Assembly: GCF_037392515.1 (NCBI RefSeq)
Contig: NC_090280.1
Location: 19,318,618-19,382,617, forward strand
Source: Haliotis asinina
Lineage: Eukaryota > Mollusca > Gastropoda > Lepetellida > Haliotidae
Direction: 5' to 3'
Length of the DNA: 64,000 bases
Under the pieces are notes generated by a model. The model saw only the letters and a program-made list of their open reading frames with translations, was not told the origin of the DNA and made no database searches. Below are positions 47,416 through 60,284 of the stretch, in pieces (positions within the stretch are counted from its first letter, which is position 1; every line of letters starts with the position of its first letter). The position numbers were made by a program, and so were the translations under genes.

Positions 47416-49073
47416 TTTTCTAGCACATGGTTCAGGTGCTGCGTTAAACATAGAATAGAGTATTATGTTTTCTTGTACCACCCCATATTTGGATAGCCAA
47501 TTCACGCTTGCTCGGAGATATTTCAATGAAAATCTGATATGTTCATTTTTCACTACCTGAGGATTTTGTTTCCTTTCAAATTACAAAATATAACACTATG
47601 CTTTTGCTTTAACATCCGTGTGCAGATATTATTCATGGTAACTGTACATATTTAGAACATTATACAACAAAGCGTATTAGTATTAGTGAAAGGTATTGTG
47701 TCATACATCGAAACACTGGTGTTGTGACTAAATGCATAATTAGTACTCTGACATGTGTGACATGTACTTCATAAGAAATGCATAATCTGACGTTCGTTTT
47801 GTTGATTGTTTATTAGCGTCACACTCAGCAATATTCCAGCTTCAGTTCCCCACATGGGTACAATGTGTGAAGCCCATTTTCTGGTGACCCCACCGTGATA
47901 TTGCTGTAATATTGCCAAAAGAAGCGCAAAACTTAACCCACGCATATTCCAGCTAAATGACGGATATATAAATATACAAATCTGGACTACTGATCAGTGA
48001 GTGAGGTAATATTTAACGTCACATCGGCAATATTGCAGCCATATCGTGACGAGCACCATTAATATTATATACATAATAGAGAATGGTACAGCCACTAACA
48101 ATACCAGCTGCTAATTTATACTACCAATCATATAAATACATCTATCTACAACACATTAATCACAATTCAATCATGAAATCAATTTCTTAACAAAAATAAT
48201 TCAATGACTAACAGTGGTAAAAAGATCAGTTTTAACATTGAAATATTTATCCCTTGACATGGAGATGGACTCCTGATCAACAGCATGAACATCTATCTAC
48301 ACATATAATGTCAACAAGTCGGGTGGTCTTCCCATCCGATCATCCACGGTTCTTCAGTCGTCTTATCACTGATGTATTGCTGAATGCGACCTAAAGCTAC
48401 TCTCATCCAATAAATCACTCGCTCAGGGGTCTTGAGATAAAGCACTCATAGTTTAGTCCCTCGGTACTGACGTGTTTAGGCATCAGCTCGTAACGTATGT
48501 AGTTCAGTTCTGAGAACAAAATACGTGACGTACTGAATACACCTCTGTTATTTACCTCATCTCACACTAACATGACCAAAAACGTGAGAAGGTATATGAT
48601 GATATTGTACATATGCTGTTTCGCATTTTGTTGTACACAATTTGCTTCAATGAAATGTATAAGTCGTATTAGTTTTTGGTGTCGTCATCGTTGTAGTGAT
48701 ATGTAGTCTGAACGGACACGAAGGAGAGAAATATGCATTCAGTTATCTGGCTCCGTCTTGTCTGTTTCGGTATATTTCATAATTACACCTATTTGTGTGG
48801 GATCTGAAACACTGCACGTCCTCAGACTAAAGCTATAGTTTAGTATCAAGTTTAACATTAATGTCATAGTACAGCAATCAAGCAAAGTTAAAATACAAGT
48901 AACTTCGTATTTTAAAATGTCACAATTTCCACTTGCAAGAAAAGACTACACTGAGCCATTTATGTCAGAGAATGTTTCGTAAAATGCTTCCTCCTTCGTG
49001 GATGGGTCAACGTGCTCAAGCTTCTGAAAAGGAAGTTTAACAGTAAGAAAATAAAGACAGTACACGAGCCGCC
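47416..49073. other. Spacer between copies G and H
   Basis: Repeats the layout of 41357-43022: 3' flank, SINE fragment, LINE fragment at 47997-48266, 5' flank. No gene is seen. Confidence 0.65.
47997..48266 (-). mobile_element. LINE 3'-end fragment between G and H, internally deleted
   Basis: Same insertion and same internal deletion as 41938-42214, with the right target duplication ggactcctgatc at 48267-48278. Confidence 0.8.
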
Positions 49074-52000
49074 ATGGACCTGGTAAGTCCGCTCATTCTT
49101 CAGTAATTATCAAATTATAGCTGACGATGGGGTAGCCTTATGGTCACATCGTACACGCGTCACACCAAAGACCTGGGTTCGATTCCCCACATGGGCACAA
49201 TGTGTGAAGCCCATTTCTGGTGTCCCCACCGTGATATTGCAGGAAAATAGCTCACGGCGGCGTAAAAGTAAACATATAGTTCCACGGAAACCGCTGTACA
49301 TGCATTACTATTGCTATATTGCAATAATAAGCTGATCCTCTTTATTAATACATCATATGACCGCTATGATGCTGTCCAATGTGGAGCTGAGATGAAAAGT
49401 GTGTTTTTCTAAGGTCACAGGAAGGAACAGATTCATCTGGACTTGGATACTTGCTGGAATTTGTGTTTCTGTGATTCTAACTGGACGTGGACCGGATGCT
49501 CAGAGTAAGTCAAATAAGTGAAACTGATGATTGTAGATTATCTTACTTATCGGTTTGTTGTTCTTATTATGTTATATTGCTATCGGTGTGTTATGTCATT
49601 TTAATACAAACTACTTACAAACATAACAAACCCAGGTTTTCATTTGTAGGCCTAATTTCAATGTGTGTTCTGTATCACACACATAACGGGTAAACTGTTG
49701 TATTAAATGCGATAGGTTACATTTACCTTTTGAAGCAGCCACAACCTGTATTTACAGATTATGTGTATGAGCCTTACATCGTGTCTCCGGAGGGAGTCCT
49801 GCACGGCAGAGATGTCAACCTGACATGCCACATTTTGACTGACGTAAAGTTCCTCAATTACATCTCATTCATGTGGAAGAAAAACGATGAACGATTTATC
49901 CATGGGGGTAATTATGAGACAAGGTCGGGGTCCGGGTCATTTATAAACAACATATACAAATACTTCACCAATACTCTGACAGTGAAAGCCACGAGTATGA
50001 CTGATAAAGGAACGAGATATACGTGTCAAGTTGAAGTGGCATTTGGAGCAAGGACGTCGTCCTTTGACACTGACGACTACATACTGGGATACGAAGGTGA
50101 GTCCGCTATAAGGTATTATTATTATTGAGCAAAAAGACATTTATTGCAAACAGTACTATTCCAGTGAACACGTTACAGGTAAACATTCCATGACATCATA
50201 ACTGAAGAATGGTAATCTTAATTTACAACAAATAAAAATTGCCTGTAAATTGCTGAATGGATATGCTGGAGTATTCTCTCAATGTGGTTATTTCAGTCCC
50301 ATCTACTACAAACACAACTGTACGTGAAGGTGAAAATGTTGCCATATTCCTGACATGGAGGGCGACATATGATGGGATTGGGTTCTGGTCTCCAAGTGGT
50401 GAACTCATTGCCACCATACAATCTAGCACTGTCTATATCTGGCCAAACAGTCGATCTAAAGTGAAGGTCAGCAGATTGTTCACATCACCCTACCAGAAAA
50501 CAGTTGAGTTTGTGATCTACAATGCTACAAAGGAGGATGCTGGACGTTATTACTTGATGGATTTCAAGGAAAAAGACTTTCATGGTGGACACGACCTGAT
50601 TATTGCTGGTAAGTCTCGAGTATATGTTTTAATATGTAAAACATTATCAACAGAATGTCCTTTTTCGTGTATTCTTTGCTGCACAAGTGCAATAGAAAAT
50701 CGCTGTGATGCAAATCTGTTTAAGCTCAAGATATCTTCAAGGCTGCTACAGACCAAACCGGTAATAGACGCAGTCGATCAGGTTTACCATTAGGTGGTTT
50801 TGAAATGTAATACGTGTACACTCGCTTATCGAGGGATCAGAGACATGATTAGTGTTAGAGAGGTGAATAATCAATTGAAGCCTTCAAAACACGTGAACAA
50901 TATGAATACAGCCATAAGTGTATACGTGGAAATAGGCGTGATGTCAAGGCTAAACAACCGTTATGTGTTTCAATTTTCAAACAAAGTATCAGCTTATGTA
51001 CCATGTTTAAAGTAAAGACTAGTGTTCATGATGGGTGATAGATTTGTGCATGTAGCCACTGGTAAACGCATCCACGAAAGTTGTTAGTATTCTCTTCAAA
51101 GATCCTCAGTATATAAGGCGCAATAAACACTGAATTGTTCGGGATGTATCTTCGCTTTCAGATCGTAAGAGTACAAAGGTGACAACTAATTCTGTACCTT
51201 CCACCGAGGCTCAAACGACATTCGAAACGGCGGATCTAGTCTCCAGACCGTCAGCAAGTACTCAAGGTACCTGACAATAACGAGCTTTCTTGTAACAAAA
51301 TGTTGTTGAGGATCACTGTCATACTCAACTGTTTCAAAACCCCGAAAACATTACATCTACACCAGATCGTAAACAGTTGATTTAAAGAAATGCAAGAAAC
51401 ATAATATATGCTTAGAGTACACATTTAAATCTAGTATACTTTCACATACATTAATGTTCTACATGCCCAGTTCTTTCCCTTTATATGATATATTCGATTT
51501 ACAACAATCTGTTTCAGAATATGCATATTACGCCGTGGTTTCTGATCAAATTATGTTATCAACACCAGAATGGTATACACTTGAACATGAGTTTGCAGAT
51601 GGCCTTTGGTATCACTGTTTTAACCTGGATGTGTTTCCCGTTGTAGCAGATGTTCCGCGTAACACAGAGAAAGTCACCAGCACACATACGGGAACTGCAA
51701 CAACTACAGGGGTGCCTGTTTCTGCAGATACAACTGTCAACACTGACCAAAGTAATGGCTTTCATTTTCTAAAAGTATTATTGCAAGGAATTCTATCAAT
51801 TTCATTTCCTTTGAATAGGTAACGTACAACATGTGTTTTCTTTAACCCCATTCGACCCTCACGTGCACAACACATGTGGAAGACAGGGTTTCAGTTTGTT
51901 ACCGACTGCCACGAAATACATCAGTTTGGAAACTGAAATGGAATTTGATATTTCAGATGTTACTACAGTTGTCCTCTACATCATCGCTGGGTGTTGTGCC

Positions 52001-52966
52001 CTGCTTATTGTTCTGGCTGTAGTCATCGTTGCAGCTGTTGTATTGATGAGGATGAAACAACAAGGTAATGTTATGTAGTTTTTAGTCTATTCAAACGAGT
52101 GAGTGAATGTCTCAATGAATCCCGCGACCATGTCTGAAGTCCCCTATTCCCGGACCACAAGCAGGTCGAGTTTCTGTTTCTTTTGCAAGGACAGGATTCT
52201 ACATCCCGATGACAAACCTTTCCAACTTCGATAACTTTAATATCCAAGCTCGCATACACCCTACATCAAGACCTACATGTACGAGAAAGCTTTGAGCCGC
52301 ATACCGTGTTACAGACTAATGTGTGGATAAGTTCAACTTTTCGCCACTTTTACTGATATTCGGGCAACATCACGGTGGAGGACACCAGACATACCAGGGC
52401 TCCTGATATTGTACCTATGTGGGGAAACGAACTTAGATCGTCAGCAGGAGGAACAAACCTTTTAACCTATTGGCTACCAGACTGCCCCTGTTCTAAAGCA
52501 AGCCAAACCACAACTAAACGTATTGTTTCCTGTTGCAGATGATCACCAACGTAGAACCCCTGCAACATCTACGACATCGAACATCGTTCAGTGTCAACGG
52601 TATGACGTCGTTGACTGTTTACGTCTTGGTGGTACTGGAGACAGTCAGCTGTATGCTGCAAATAGTTTAGGATACCACACATTGAACTTCAAACGTTTCA
52701 ACAGAGTGAATGAGTTCGACCTTACAGATACCAGTACTACCAGGAGCAGAGAAGTACCACTGGAACAAGACTATGAACCAGTCGCCCTCATGGGCCATGG
52801 ACCTGTCCCGAACTGTACTCAGCAACACTCAGATCATGAAGAAGAGCATAATGATTCCGTACCTTTGTGTAGCTTGTATGATAATGATCAGCGTGAGACA
52901 GATGTTTGTGGATATGCACAGTGTGTGGTTGTCGCTGGTAACGCACCGATGATGTCTGTTGAATGA
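49074..52966 (+). CDS. Ig-superfamily transmembrane receptor copy H, ITIM-like tail, complete
   Basis: Eight exons: 49074-49082, 49414-49504, 49758-50096, 50297-50608, 51162-51266, 51518-51751, 51957-52064, 52539-52966. They join to 1626 nt, 541 residues, uninterrupted. The ectodomain is nearly the same as F and G (Ig 1 with LTC, MWKK and YTC; Cys-less Ig-like 2; stalk; membrane-proximal region). After the transmembrane exon the gene is unrelated to F and G: the helix ends VVLMRMKQQ and a single phase-1 exon encodes a 142-residue tail. Tyrosine sites: YDVV (421), LGYHTL (445, ITIM consensus), YEPV (478) and LYDND (513, a pYxN Grb2-type site). There is no microexon. I infer an inhibitory or adaptor-recruiting partner of the type-1 receptors. 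A damaged copy of the same form is copy B. Confidence 0.87.
49129..49272 (+). repeat. tRNA-derived SINE in intron 1 of copy H
   Basis: Orthologous in position to the SINEs of copies B, F and G. Confidence 0.8.
52320..52425 (-). repeat. SINE fragment before the type-2 tail exon
   Basis: Reverse-oriented SINE core (caacatcacggtggaggaca), paralogous to 7120-7225 in copy B. Confidence 0.6.
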
Positions 52967-53088
52967 GCCATCCAGAAAATATGGTGTAAACATATATTTA
53001 TTTCTCCAATTCTGAAATGTTTGTTGACGAAGAAGCCTAGTGGTTTACATAAACACTGTTCCTGTACGTTCCAATACCTGAATGTAAA

Positions 53089-53094
53089 ATTAAA
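53089..53094 (+). terminator. Candidate polyadenylation signal of copy H
   Basis: ATTAAA, 123 bases after the stop codon of copy H. It is the common variant of AATAAA, but no cleavage site is confirmed. Confidence 0.4.
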
Positions 53095-54075
53095 GAAATA
53101 CTTGAAAAGAAAAGCATTATTCTGAAAAAAAGTATGAGATATTTGATTGAATAATGAATATGTTCGTTATGGTTCGATTTCTAGTTCAATCCGGTGATAC
53201 ATAGTTGACTTTATCACGAAAACATACGGATTAGATTTTTGCTTGCAAAATGTAAGGTACATCTTTTTCAAAGAATATATGATAAAAAAATGACAGTATT
53301 GCACGAACCCCTTCTTCAATCTGAACATAAAATGTAATTGTGTTTGTTATAAACAAGACTCATTTATTCTGCGTGTTTAAAGATGTGGTCTTGAGGATAA
53401 CAGCAGTTAGAAAACATGTACCATCTGTGGTGCATGAATGAGTTAAAATTTACCGTCAACTCGGGGAATGTACCGCAGCATTACAAAAATATCAGTTGGT
53501 CGACACATATACCACTCATGAAACCGTTTTCATGTATTTGTAATGCCACAAATTACAAATGAATTGCGTTCTGGTTTTAGACTATTGTTCCTTTGAAAGT
53601 GTAATGACCAGCGCGGTTTCGCAGTTTTAAGAATTAATGGTGACAATGTCAGTGTATCATTCTTGGTTTCGCTTTCCTTACTGTTGCCTGCGAAAACAGC
53701 TTTGCTATCCTTGTTTCATGCGTCGTATGACCAGATCGCGTAACGTTGATCTGGATAAGTCTATCTTACTACAAATAATGTCTCACAGAGGCCATATATT
53801 CCTGTTACTTAAACAACGTGGTTATCTGATGTGAAACATTGTAATGTTTGTAAACGCGCCTGCTGTTGTACAGTTCTCTGATTAAAGTTGATGTTTAGTT
53901 TGTAATTCACGATAAAAATGCATCCATCCAAGCAAAGCACGTGTATATCATACAGTCATATTGTGAAATCATTCATTTCTTGAAATGACTAATTATTGCA
54001 GTCATATATATAGTGAGGGATAAAAATAAGGGATCACATGAATGTACAAGTCTTCCCTTAAGTTTTAACACATGC

Positions 54076-54510
54076 ACAAAAGTAGCCACCCACTACGTTT
54101 GTGATCTCCTACTTTGGATACTCAATAGTACCTATCATAACGAGATCTATGCCTGTCATTGACATCTAGGGTTTTATTATGTTTGGCAACTAAAAGGGTG
54201 CTGACGTCCCATTTGCCTTGCAATGGCCCTGCATGACATGCCAGCATTTGTATGCCTATCACCCGCCATCTCTCACCGGTAGTTACCTTTCTCCTCACCA
54301 TGACTGATTTACTAACTCTGAAGTGTTGAACCAAGTGTGTGAAACTTGATTTTCAAGATGGTAGGAAAACGTAGTTGTACGTGCAGAACGTTTTCCTTGT
54401 CATATCTTGACAATCTTAGCTTCAAGAATCTATGGAAGGCTAATTCAGTCATAAGCATTTATAGTTGGTATTTCTGATCACTGGTGAAATCAAAACACTA
54501 TGAACATTGT
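54076..54510 (-). mobile_element. Segment with Tc1-type transposase N-terminus, degenerate
   Basis: About 430 bp is present here but absent at the matching place in the A-B block near 8445-8510. On the minus strand, 54334-54122 encodes VTTGERWRVIGIQMLACHAG. This resembles the helix-turn-helix start of Tc-like transposases (xTxGERWRxIGM... pattern). No catalytic domain and no clear inverted repeats are visible. Confidence 0.35.
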
Positions 54511-55267
54511 AACGCTGATCTATTGTGCATGTGTATATAGCGCTGGGTAATTTAGACACTGTCCAATGCTTTCCACACGTACTGTTTTCCACCGATTCAT
54601 CTGAAATAAAAATTCACGAAAATTCAAGTAAACTATTTGTTGTTCTGTTTAAACATTTCAACAGGTATAAGTATTTCAAAGCACATATTAAACAAACACT
54701 TGCACCATGTACGCACACATTTGCATGTCCATTTAAATTCACTCACGTACGTGCATACATACACACTAGGACATAACGTAATTTGAATTGTGTCACACTC
54801 ATGACTCAGTCCTGGATCAAGTTAGTGTGGAAGACAACCAGTTTGCCTTTCTTCTTTCTGAATCTCAGTGAGATTGGATGGTAACCGTTGAAATCACGAT
54901 ACATCATTCGTATTGCGTGTAAAGGGACATTCCAAGCGGGGCCATAATTACCAGAGTTAAATGCGTCATTTGTAGTCTATTGTATTGAGAATGATTGGCT
55001 AGTTATCAAACTATTGTAATGTTAGGTGTTACAATCATAAACATTGCTAACACTGGACAATTAATCAATTAATTAAACTGGGTGTTTCTTTAAGAAAACC
55101 CGCCTTTCCAAAATCAAGTTTTTAGTGTTTGAAACATAAACTGCACAGACAAACTTTACCCTGCTCTCAACCACTGACGACTTTCTCTTTCAAACAGGAA
55201 AAAATTCTTACACCAGGAAACAAACCAGTGACTAATATGTTTCATGTTCTTTATGACACACTGTGTG

Positions 55268-55392
<125 letters not shown>

Positions 55393-55424
55393 GCATATCT
55401 ATACAAAATACTCCTCATCCTACT

Positions 55425-55520
55425 GCTTAAAAGCGTTCGCTCGTCGCCTCAAAGATCGGGGTTCGATTCCCTAAATGGGTACAGTGTGTGAAATTCATTT
55501 CTGGTGTCCCTCGCCATGAA
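55425..55520 (+). repeat. SINE fragment
   Basis: taaaagcgttcgctcgtcgc, then ggggttcgattccctaaatg, then catttctggtgtccctcgcc: the right part of a tRNA-like head plus core, directly after the CT repeat. Confidence 0.65.
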
Positions 55521-56244
55521 TTGTTGAAAGACCATACTTTCGCACAGATAGCAATTGTTGTCATCACGCCTGCCTTCCAGTAGTCGGATCACAAGAAAAC
55601 AGTAGCTGCCATATACAACTAAACACTTTGTCCTCACTGAATCAGTTTCAGTTATTTGTTCTTTTTGTCCATACAAATCAAATGTAAACAAACAGTTCAG
55701 GCTTGACTGGCTATAACATGAATACATTGCATGAACATATTCGATATTTTCACGGCCAGTATTTCATTGTAATATTCTTCATTCATGCATAGGCTAGGTC
55801 ACGTATGCATGATTGTGTGATAATGATGGCCACTTTGAGACTAAATCACATATCAACCAAAAACTGGCTTAGGGCTCGTTCTGCCATGCGTGTTATTATA
55901 TAAACTGGCCTTGGTGAGCTCAGGCGTGCCTAAGAGACGGGCAGACTAAAAAGACATTAAGTGATGACTGCACAAGCCGCACAACATCATGATGATGAGT
56001 TTAACACTTGCAGTGTGGTGCGGGTGAACGCAACCGAACACTTTACTTTCACTTCCATTTGAATTAACGGTTCTGACAAAGATCTCGTACGTTTTCACAC
56101 CCGAAACTTGTGTTACAAAAATTGATACAACTAACTATCCAGGCGTGAGTGATGGATTAGATTCAATTCAGCGACATTTCCATCAATAGCTAGCAGTTTT
56201 TTCAAACCTTGTTCTATTCCTTACGCACATATATTTCAAGCATT

Positions 56245-56400
56245 GTTTAAGCGTGAGTGTGTGGGTATAGTTTTAAGCAGCTTTTAGCAATAATCCAGCA
56301 ACATCATGGCGGGGGACCCCAGAAAATCGTTTCACACATTGTACGCATGTGGGGGATCGAACCCCGGTCTTCAGCTTGACGAGAGCTAGAACGCTTTAGT
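56245..56400 (-). repeat. tRNA-derived SINE, minus strand
   Basis: ccagcaacatcatggcgggg, ccagaaaatcgtttcacaca, then gggggatcgaaccccggtct (a clear reversed B box). Paralogue of 10840-10990. Confidence 0.75.
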
Positions 56401-59400
56401 CCGTGTTGGAATGAACCTTCAGTAACCTAAGAGAATGCCATTGATCCGAATGTTCTGTTCATTAAATCCGTAAAACAGTGTCATATAAACATAAACATGC
56501 ATCATATTTTACCCAGCAATGGTATAAGGCAACACAGAGACGGATATAATACATGAATATAATAGCCTGGCTCGTATTACACAACTTGCTGATACGGCTT
56601 GTACGTGCGTTTCAGATCGACGTTCAACATTTGTTTGGGTGGTAGAGACATTCGAGTTACCTCCCATAGTGTGTCCTCTGCGTGTCTGCTTGAACCGTTT
56701 TCTGACCTAAGTGTCTCCCAAACAAGGTCAAAATGTATTGCATTACAGTCTGATATTACGGCACCGTATAACTTATAAACCATCGATCGGTATGTATCAG
56801 GTTTCATGTCATATCTTACAACACTCGACCTCTAAACAAGTCTCAGGCACTGGGCTGAAGGCTTGAGGACGGACTGGTCTGGAGGTCCAGTGTTGATGTT
56901 GGGGTATGAAAACTACCTGGATCTCAACTACCGACATTAACAGGGGTATACAACGTCCTATCGTTCACATCGTGAACCCTTTCGCTTCTCAGCACGATAT
57001 TTCTCGGCACGATATTTTGCACACTATCGGGTAGTGTATTGTTCAAAGCGCTGTTCGTCGCTTCAAAGCCCTGGGTCCGATTCATAACCCTGGTACGGTG
57101 CAAACGGTGCGTAGATCAGTGCTTATAATGTCAACCACTAGACTCTCTGACCAGGAGTTGAACAGTCACGGACATGCTGCTGATTTAAACAAACAAACAA
57201 ACAAACAGAAACATTAACTACACGCAAGTAGACCACCAACAGTGAAATAAACACTGAACTTACAACGCAGGAATCTGCGCCACTGTGCACCTGATCTTCA
57301 CCCCCGTATCTATAACACATATACCTTTACCGCCTGTATGTTATCACTACGTTTCTGGTGATGTCATACCTAAAACATCATGTCATAATTTCATGTCGTT
57401 CAAGCGGCAACGAAGCCTTCACTGATAACGCGCCATATAATTACAAGATATACGTGATTGGTTTAAGCCAGGCTGGGGACACACGTTGAAATTAAAACAG
57501 TCGATTCCTGAAAATATGACGATGTTGTACATAATGTAGAGTGACATCACAGATGCGTGTTAGTTAAAGTCGTACAAACTCGCGAGTGAACGGTTTTCAC
57601 ATGTGTTACGGGACAATTACGCCATGAATGTTTTACACGACTCACCGCGTGTGCGTGCAACCATAAGAGATAACGCCCATCTTCGGGCGATGTTCCGTTA
57701 TATAACGGCCATATCTGTTACATCTAATACAAGGGTAATTTGTATGACTTTCAGTTTGGTTTGCTTGTTGTGTCACGCCGCAATATTCCATCTATATGAC
57801 AGCAGTCTGTAAATGATCGAGTCTGAACCGGACAATCCAGTAATCAACAACGTTCGCATCAGAATATAAATGTTGTAAATGCAACAGAATTATACAACTA
57901 ATATTTCTAGGTAATTCATTATATATTATTTTCTGATTGTCATGTGAGCCTAAATATAAAGCGAAAACGAAACATGCATTCACCGCCGCAGTTTTTGCAA
58001 TTTAATTAAATTTGTCAGTAAATATACAACATATGGTCGGACGTCTTATGCCAGATGAACACCAATAGCTGGTCTATAAACTACGACATCGGACCTTTTC
58101 GTTACTGAATAACAACTTCGAAGATAGATGTTCATGCTGTCAGTCATTGGACTGTCTGTAAGGATTCGTTCATTTACAGACAGACGTCATATAGCTGGCA
58201 TCTGTTTATCCAAAACGATTACATTATCAGTGATCAGTCTATCTTAGCCATGGTTCGAATCCCGATTATGGTATATTGAAGGCAGCCCATTACACCAATG
58301 TCAGTATGTCAATGATTCATTAGAAAAAACACTTTAACTCAAAGAAGTGAAAATATGTCGTAAATACCGTCTAGTGAATATGATATGAACACTAACTATA
58401 TCCTTCGTGTCTGTTGTTATGTATATTCACGAATCACGGTGAGGTCAGCTGGTTAACTGGATATAATGTGCGTCCGCCAGCGGCTGAGGGGATAGTGTAA
58501 ATCCAGCTAGGGTCCATGAAGATAGCGAAAGTATTTAAGTCCCCATGGACCCAAGTATGGTGATCTACTTTCAGTTGTTGGCGATTTAAAGCCTGTGTTT
58601 ATATTGCATTGTCCAAATGGTGCTAATAGTGTCAACTTTCCCGACTAGTTCTATTTGTAATCATGTTATTCTAGGTGCTGTACTGTCATTTGACGACGTA
58701 GTTTCATAATATCTATTTCAATGTCAAATATGTTCTTGTCACGATGTGGCTGAAATATTGCCGATGTGATGTTGAATATTAACTCATTCACTCCCAATGT
58801 GTATTCAGAGCCACGATATTGTTGGAATATTGCCTCACTCACTCATTCTCCCACCCATCCACTCGTTCGCTCACGAATCAAAACCTTCAGCCTTAAACAT
58901 TTACACTTTCCAGTTTAGTCTATGTACTTCATCTAAAGAAAAATACCATCATTTATATAAAATTTCCATCGGGATGATAAAGGATTATCTTATCTTTCAC
59001 TATCTTTGGAACTTTATCTTTCATATCTTCCATCAAAATTTCGTATCTGAGTAACAAAATTTTAAACTTCCAATGATTACCTATGGGAGGATGGTTGAAT
59101 ATTAATCTGGAAAACAGAATATGTACAATTTGTGAAAATAACGTTATTTGTAACAAATTTATCTCACGCATGAAATCAGATTTTACCCACTCTTATTTAT
59201 GTCATGTCTAAACTAATATTTCCAGTTATGTGTTATTGTATCATAAGCGGTTGTATGTTCTCCACATCGTTTGTGCATGATTCACGAGAATAATATGCTG
59301 TTCTAGGGTTCTTTTCATATCTTCATATCAACAGAATGTCTTGGTAACATATGCCAATATGTCCCAACCATATGCGATGATAATCAGCCTCATCACCCAC

Positions 59401-59517
59401 GGCAACATCGTCAACGGCTGATGACATAAGAATGCTCAGGGCCAGATTGGTCTCTGTTCGTGGCAGGCCATAGAAGAGATACCAGATTTGCAGATAGCAC
59501 CCGCTGACCACTCGCAG

Positions 59518-59526
59518 GTATATAAC
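59518..59526 (+). promoter_or_regulatory. Candidate TATA box of the chitin-binding/LamG gene
   Basis: gtatataac lies about 90 bases before the putative 5' untranslated exon's donor (59614 GTAAGTTG). The matching acceptor cgttttag would put the next exon at 60264, with the ATG at 60285. Confidence 0.35.
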
Positions 59527-59869
59527 AGTTCACACACAACACTGGCCATTGTATTCACCGGCGTATTCTAGCAACACACTGCCCAAAGTTCCCGAACTTC
59601 ACTCAGACCTCATGTAAGTTGATTTCAGATTATAGTTACCTCACTAACACATCCATAATCGTTTAAAGTTTTACAGGTCAAACATAAACATCGTTTAAAA
59701 CATTTACGAAGTATTTTAGAATGAATGGGTATCTTGTACGTCTGTTTGTCAATATTTTTGAGATACCACTATTGCGTGAACATAGGGAATTGAACCCGGT
59801 CTGTTGGCGTTACAAGCGAATGCTTTAACCCGCCGACTATCCTATATGCAGTCTCCAGTGCGTTTGTGA

Positions 59870-60005
59870 GCTCAGTTGCACGCCGCTTCAGTCAGTATTT
59901 CAGCAATATCGCTGCGATGCCAGAAATGGGATTCATACACTGTACCCATGTGGGGAATCGAACCCAGGTCTTGAGCGTGACGCTGTAACCGCTAGGCTAA
60001 TTCCA
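59870..60005 (-). repeat. tRNA-derived SINE, minus strand
   Basis: cagcaatatcgctgcgatgc, cactgtacccatgtgggg, aatcgaacccaggtcttgag (reversed B box), then a reversed A-box region near gtaaccgctaggcta. Confidence 0.75.
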
Positions 60006-60284
60006 AAACCCTGTACTATTTCAGTGTTCAGATTGTCATGCACGTTGAATATGGTGTAGTTGCTGTGTACTTATATGGTATATAGTGTGTACATTTCTAA
60101 GGAACCTGATTAAAATTTATCAGTATGAAATAAAGAGTTGCCAGTGCCCTTTAGTTCGTCGAAGCATCATTTGAAATTATTTCAAAGACTCCTTCTGCTT
60201 TCTTACACATGGAATAAATATGTGTCAACGCAGTGACGTCACAATAGAATTCTTTCGTTTTAGCTCCTTTGCACCGTCGGCAAG

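Larger units (their letters stand above)
59161..60263. other. Upstream region of the chitin-binding/LamG gene
   Basis: 59518-59526 is a TATA-like gtatataac. A possible 5' untranslated exon would end at about 59613 before a GTAAGTTG donor. Degenerate minus-strand SINE pieces lie at about 59760-59845 and 59870-60005. No other gene is recognised. Confidence 0.45.

Noticed and set aside
36932..52966. CRISPR-like regular repetition
   Set aside because: The 6-kb periodicity is whole-gene tandem duplication; there are no short direct repeats with unique spacers.
54525..54776. 83-codon frame downstream of copy H
   Set aside because: Not conserved in the A-B block at the paralogous position; no domain.
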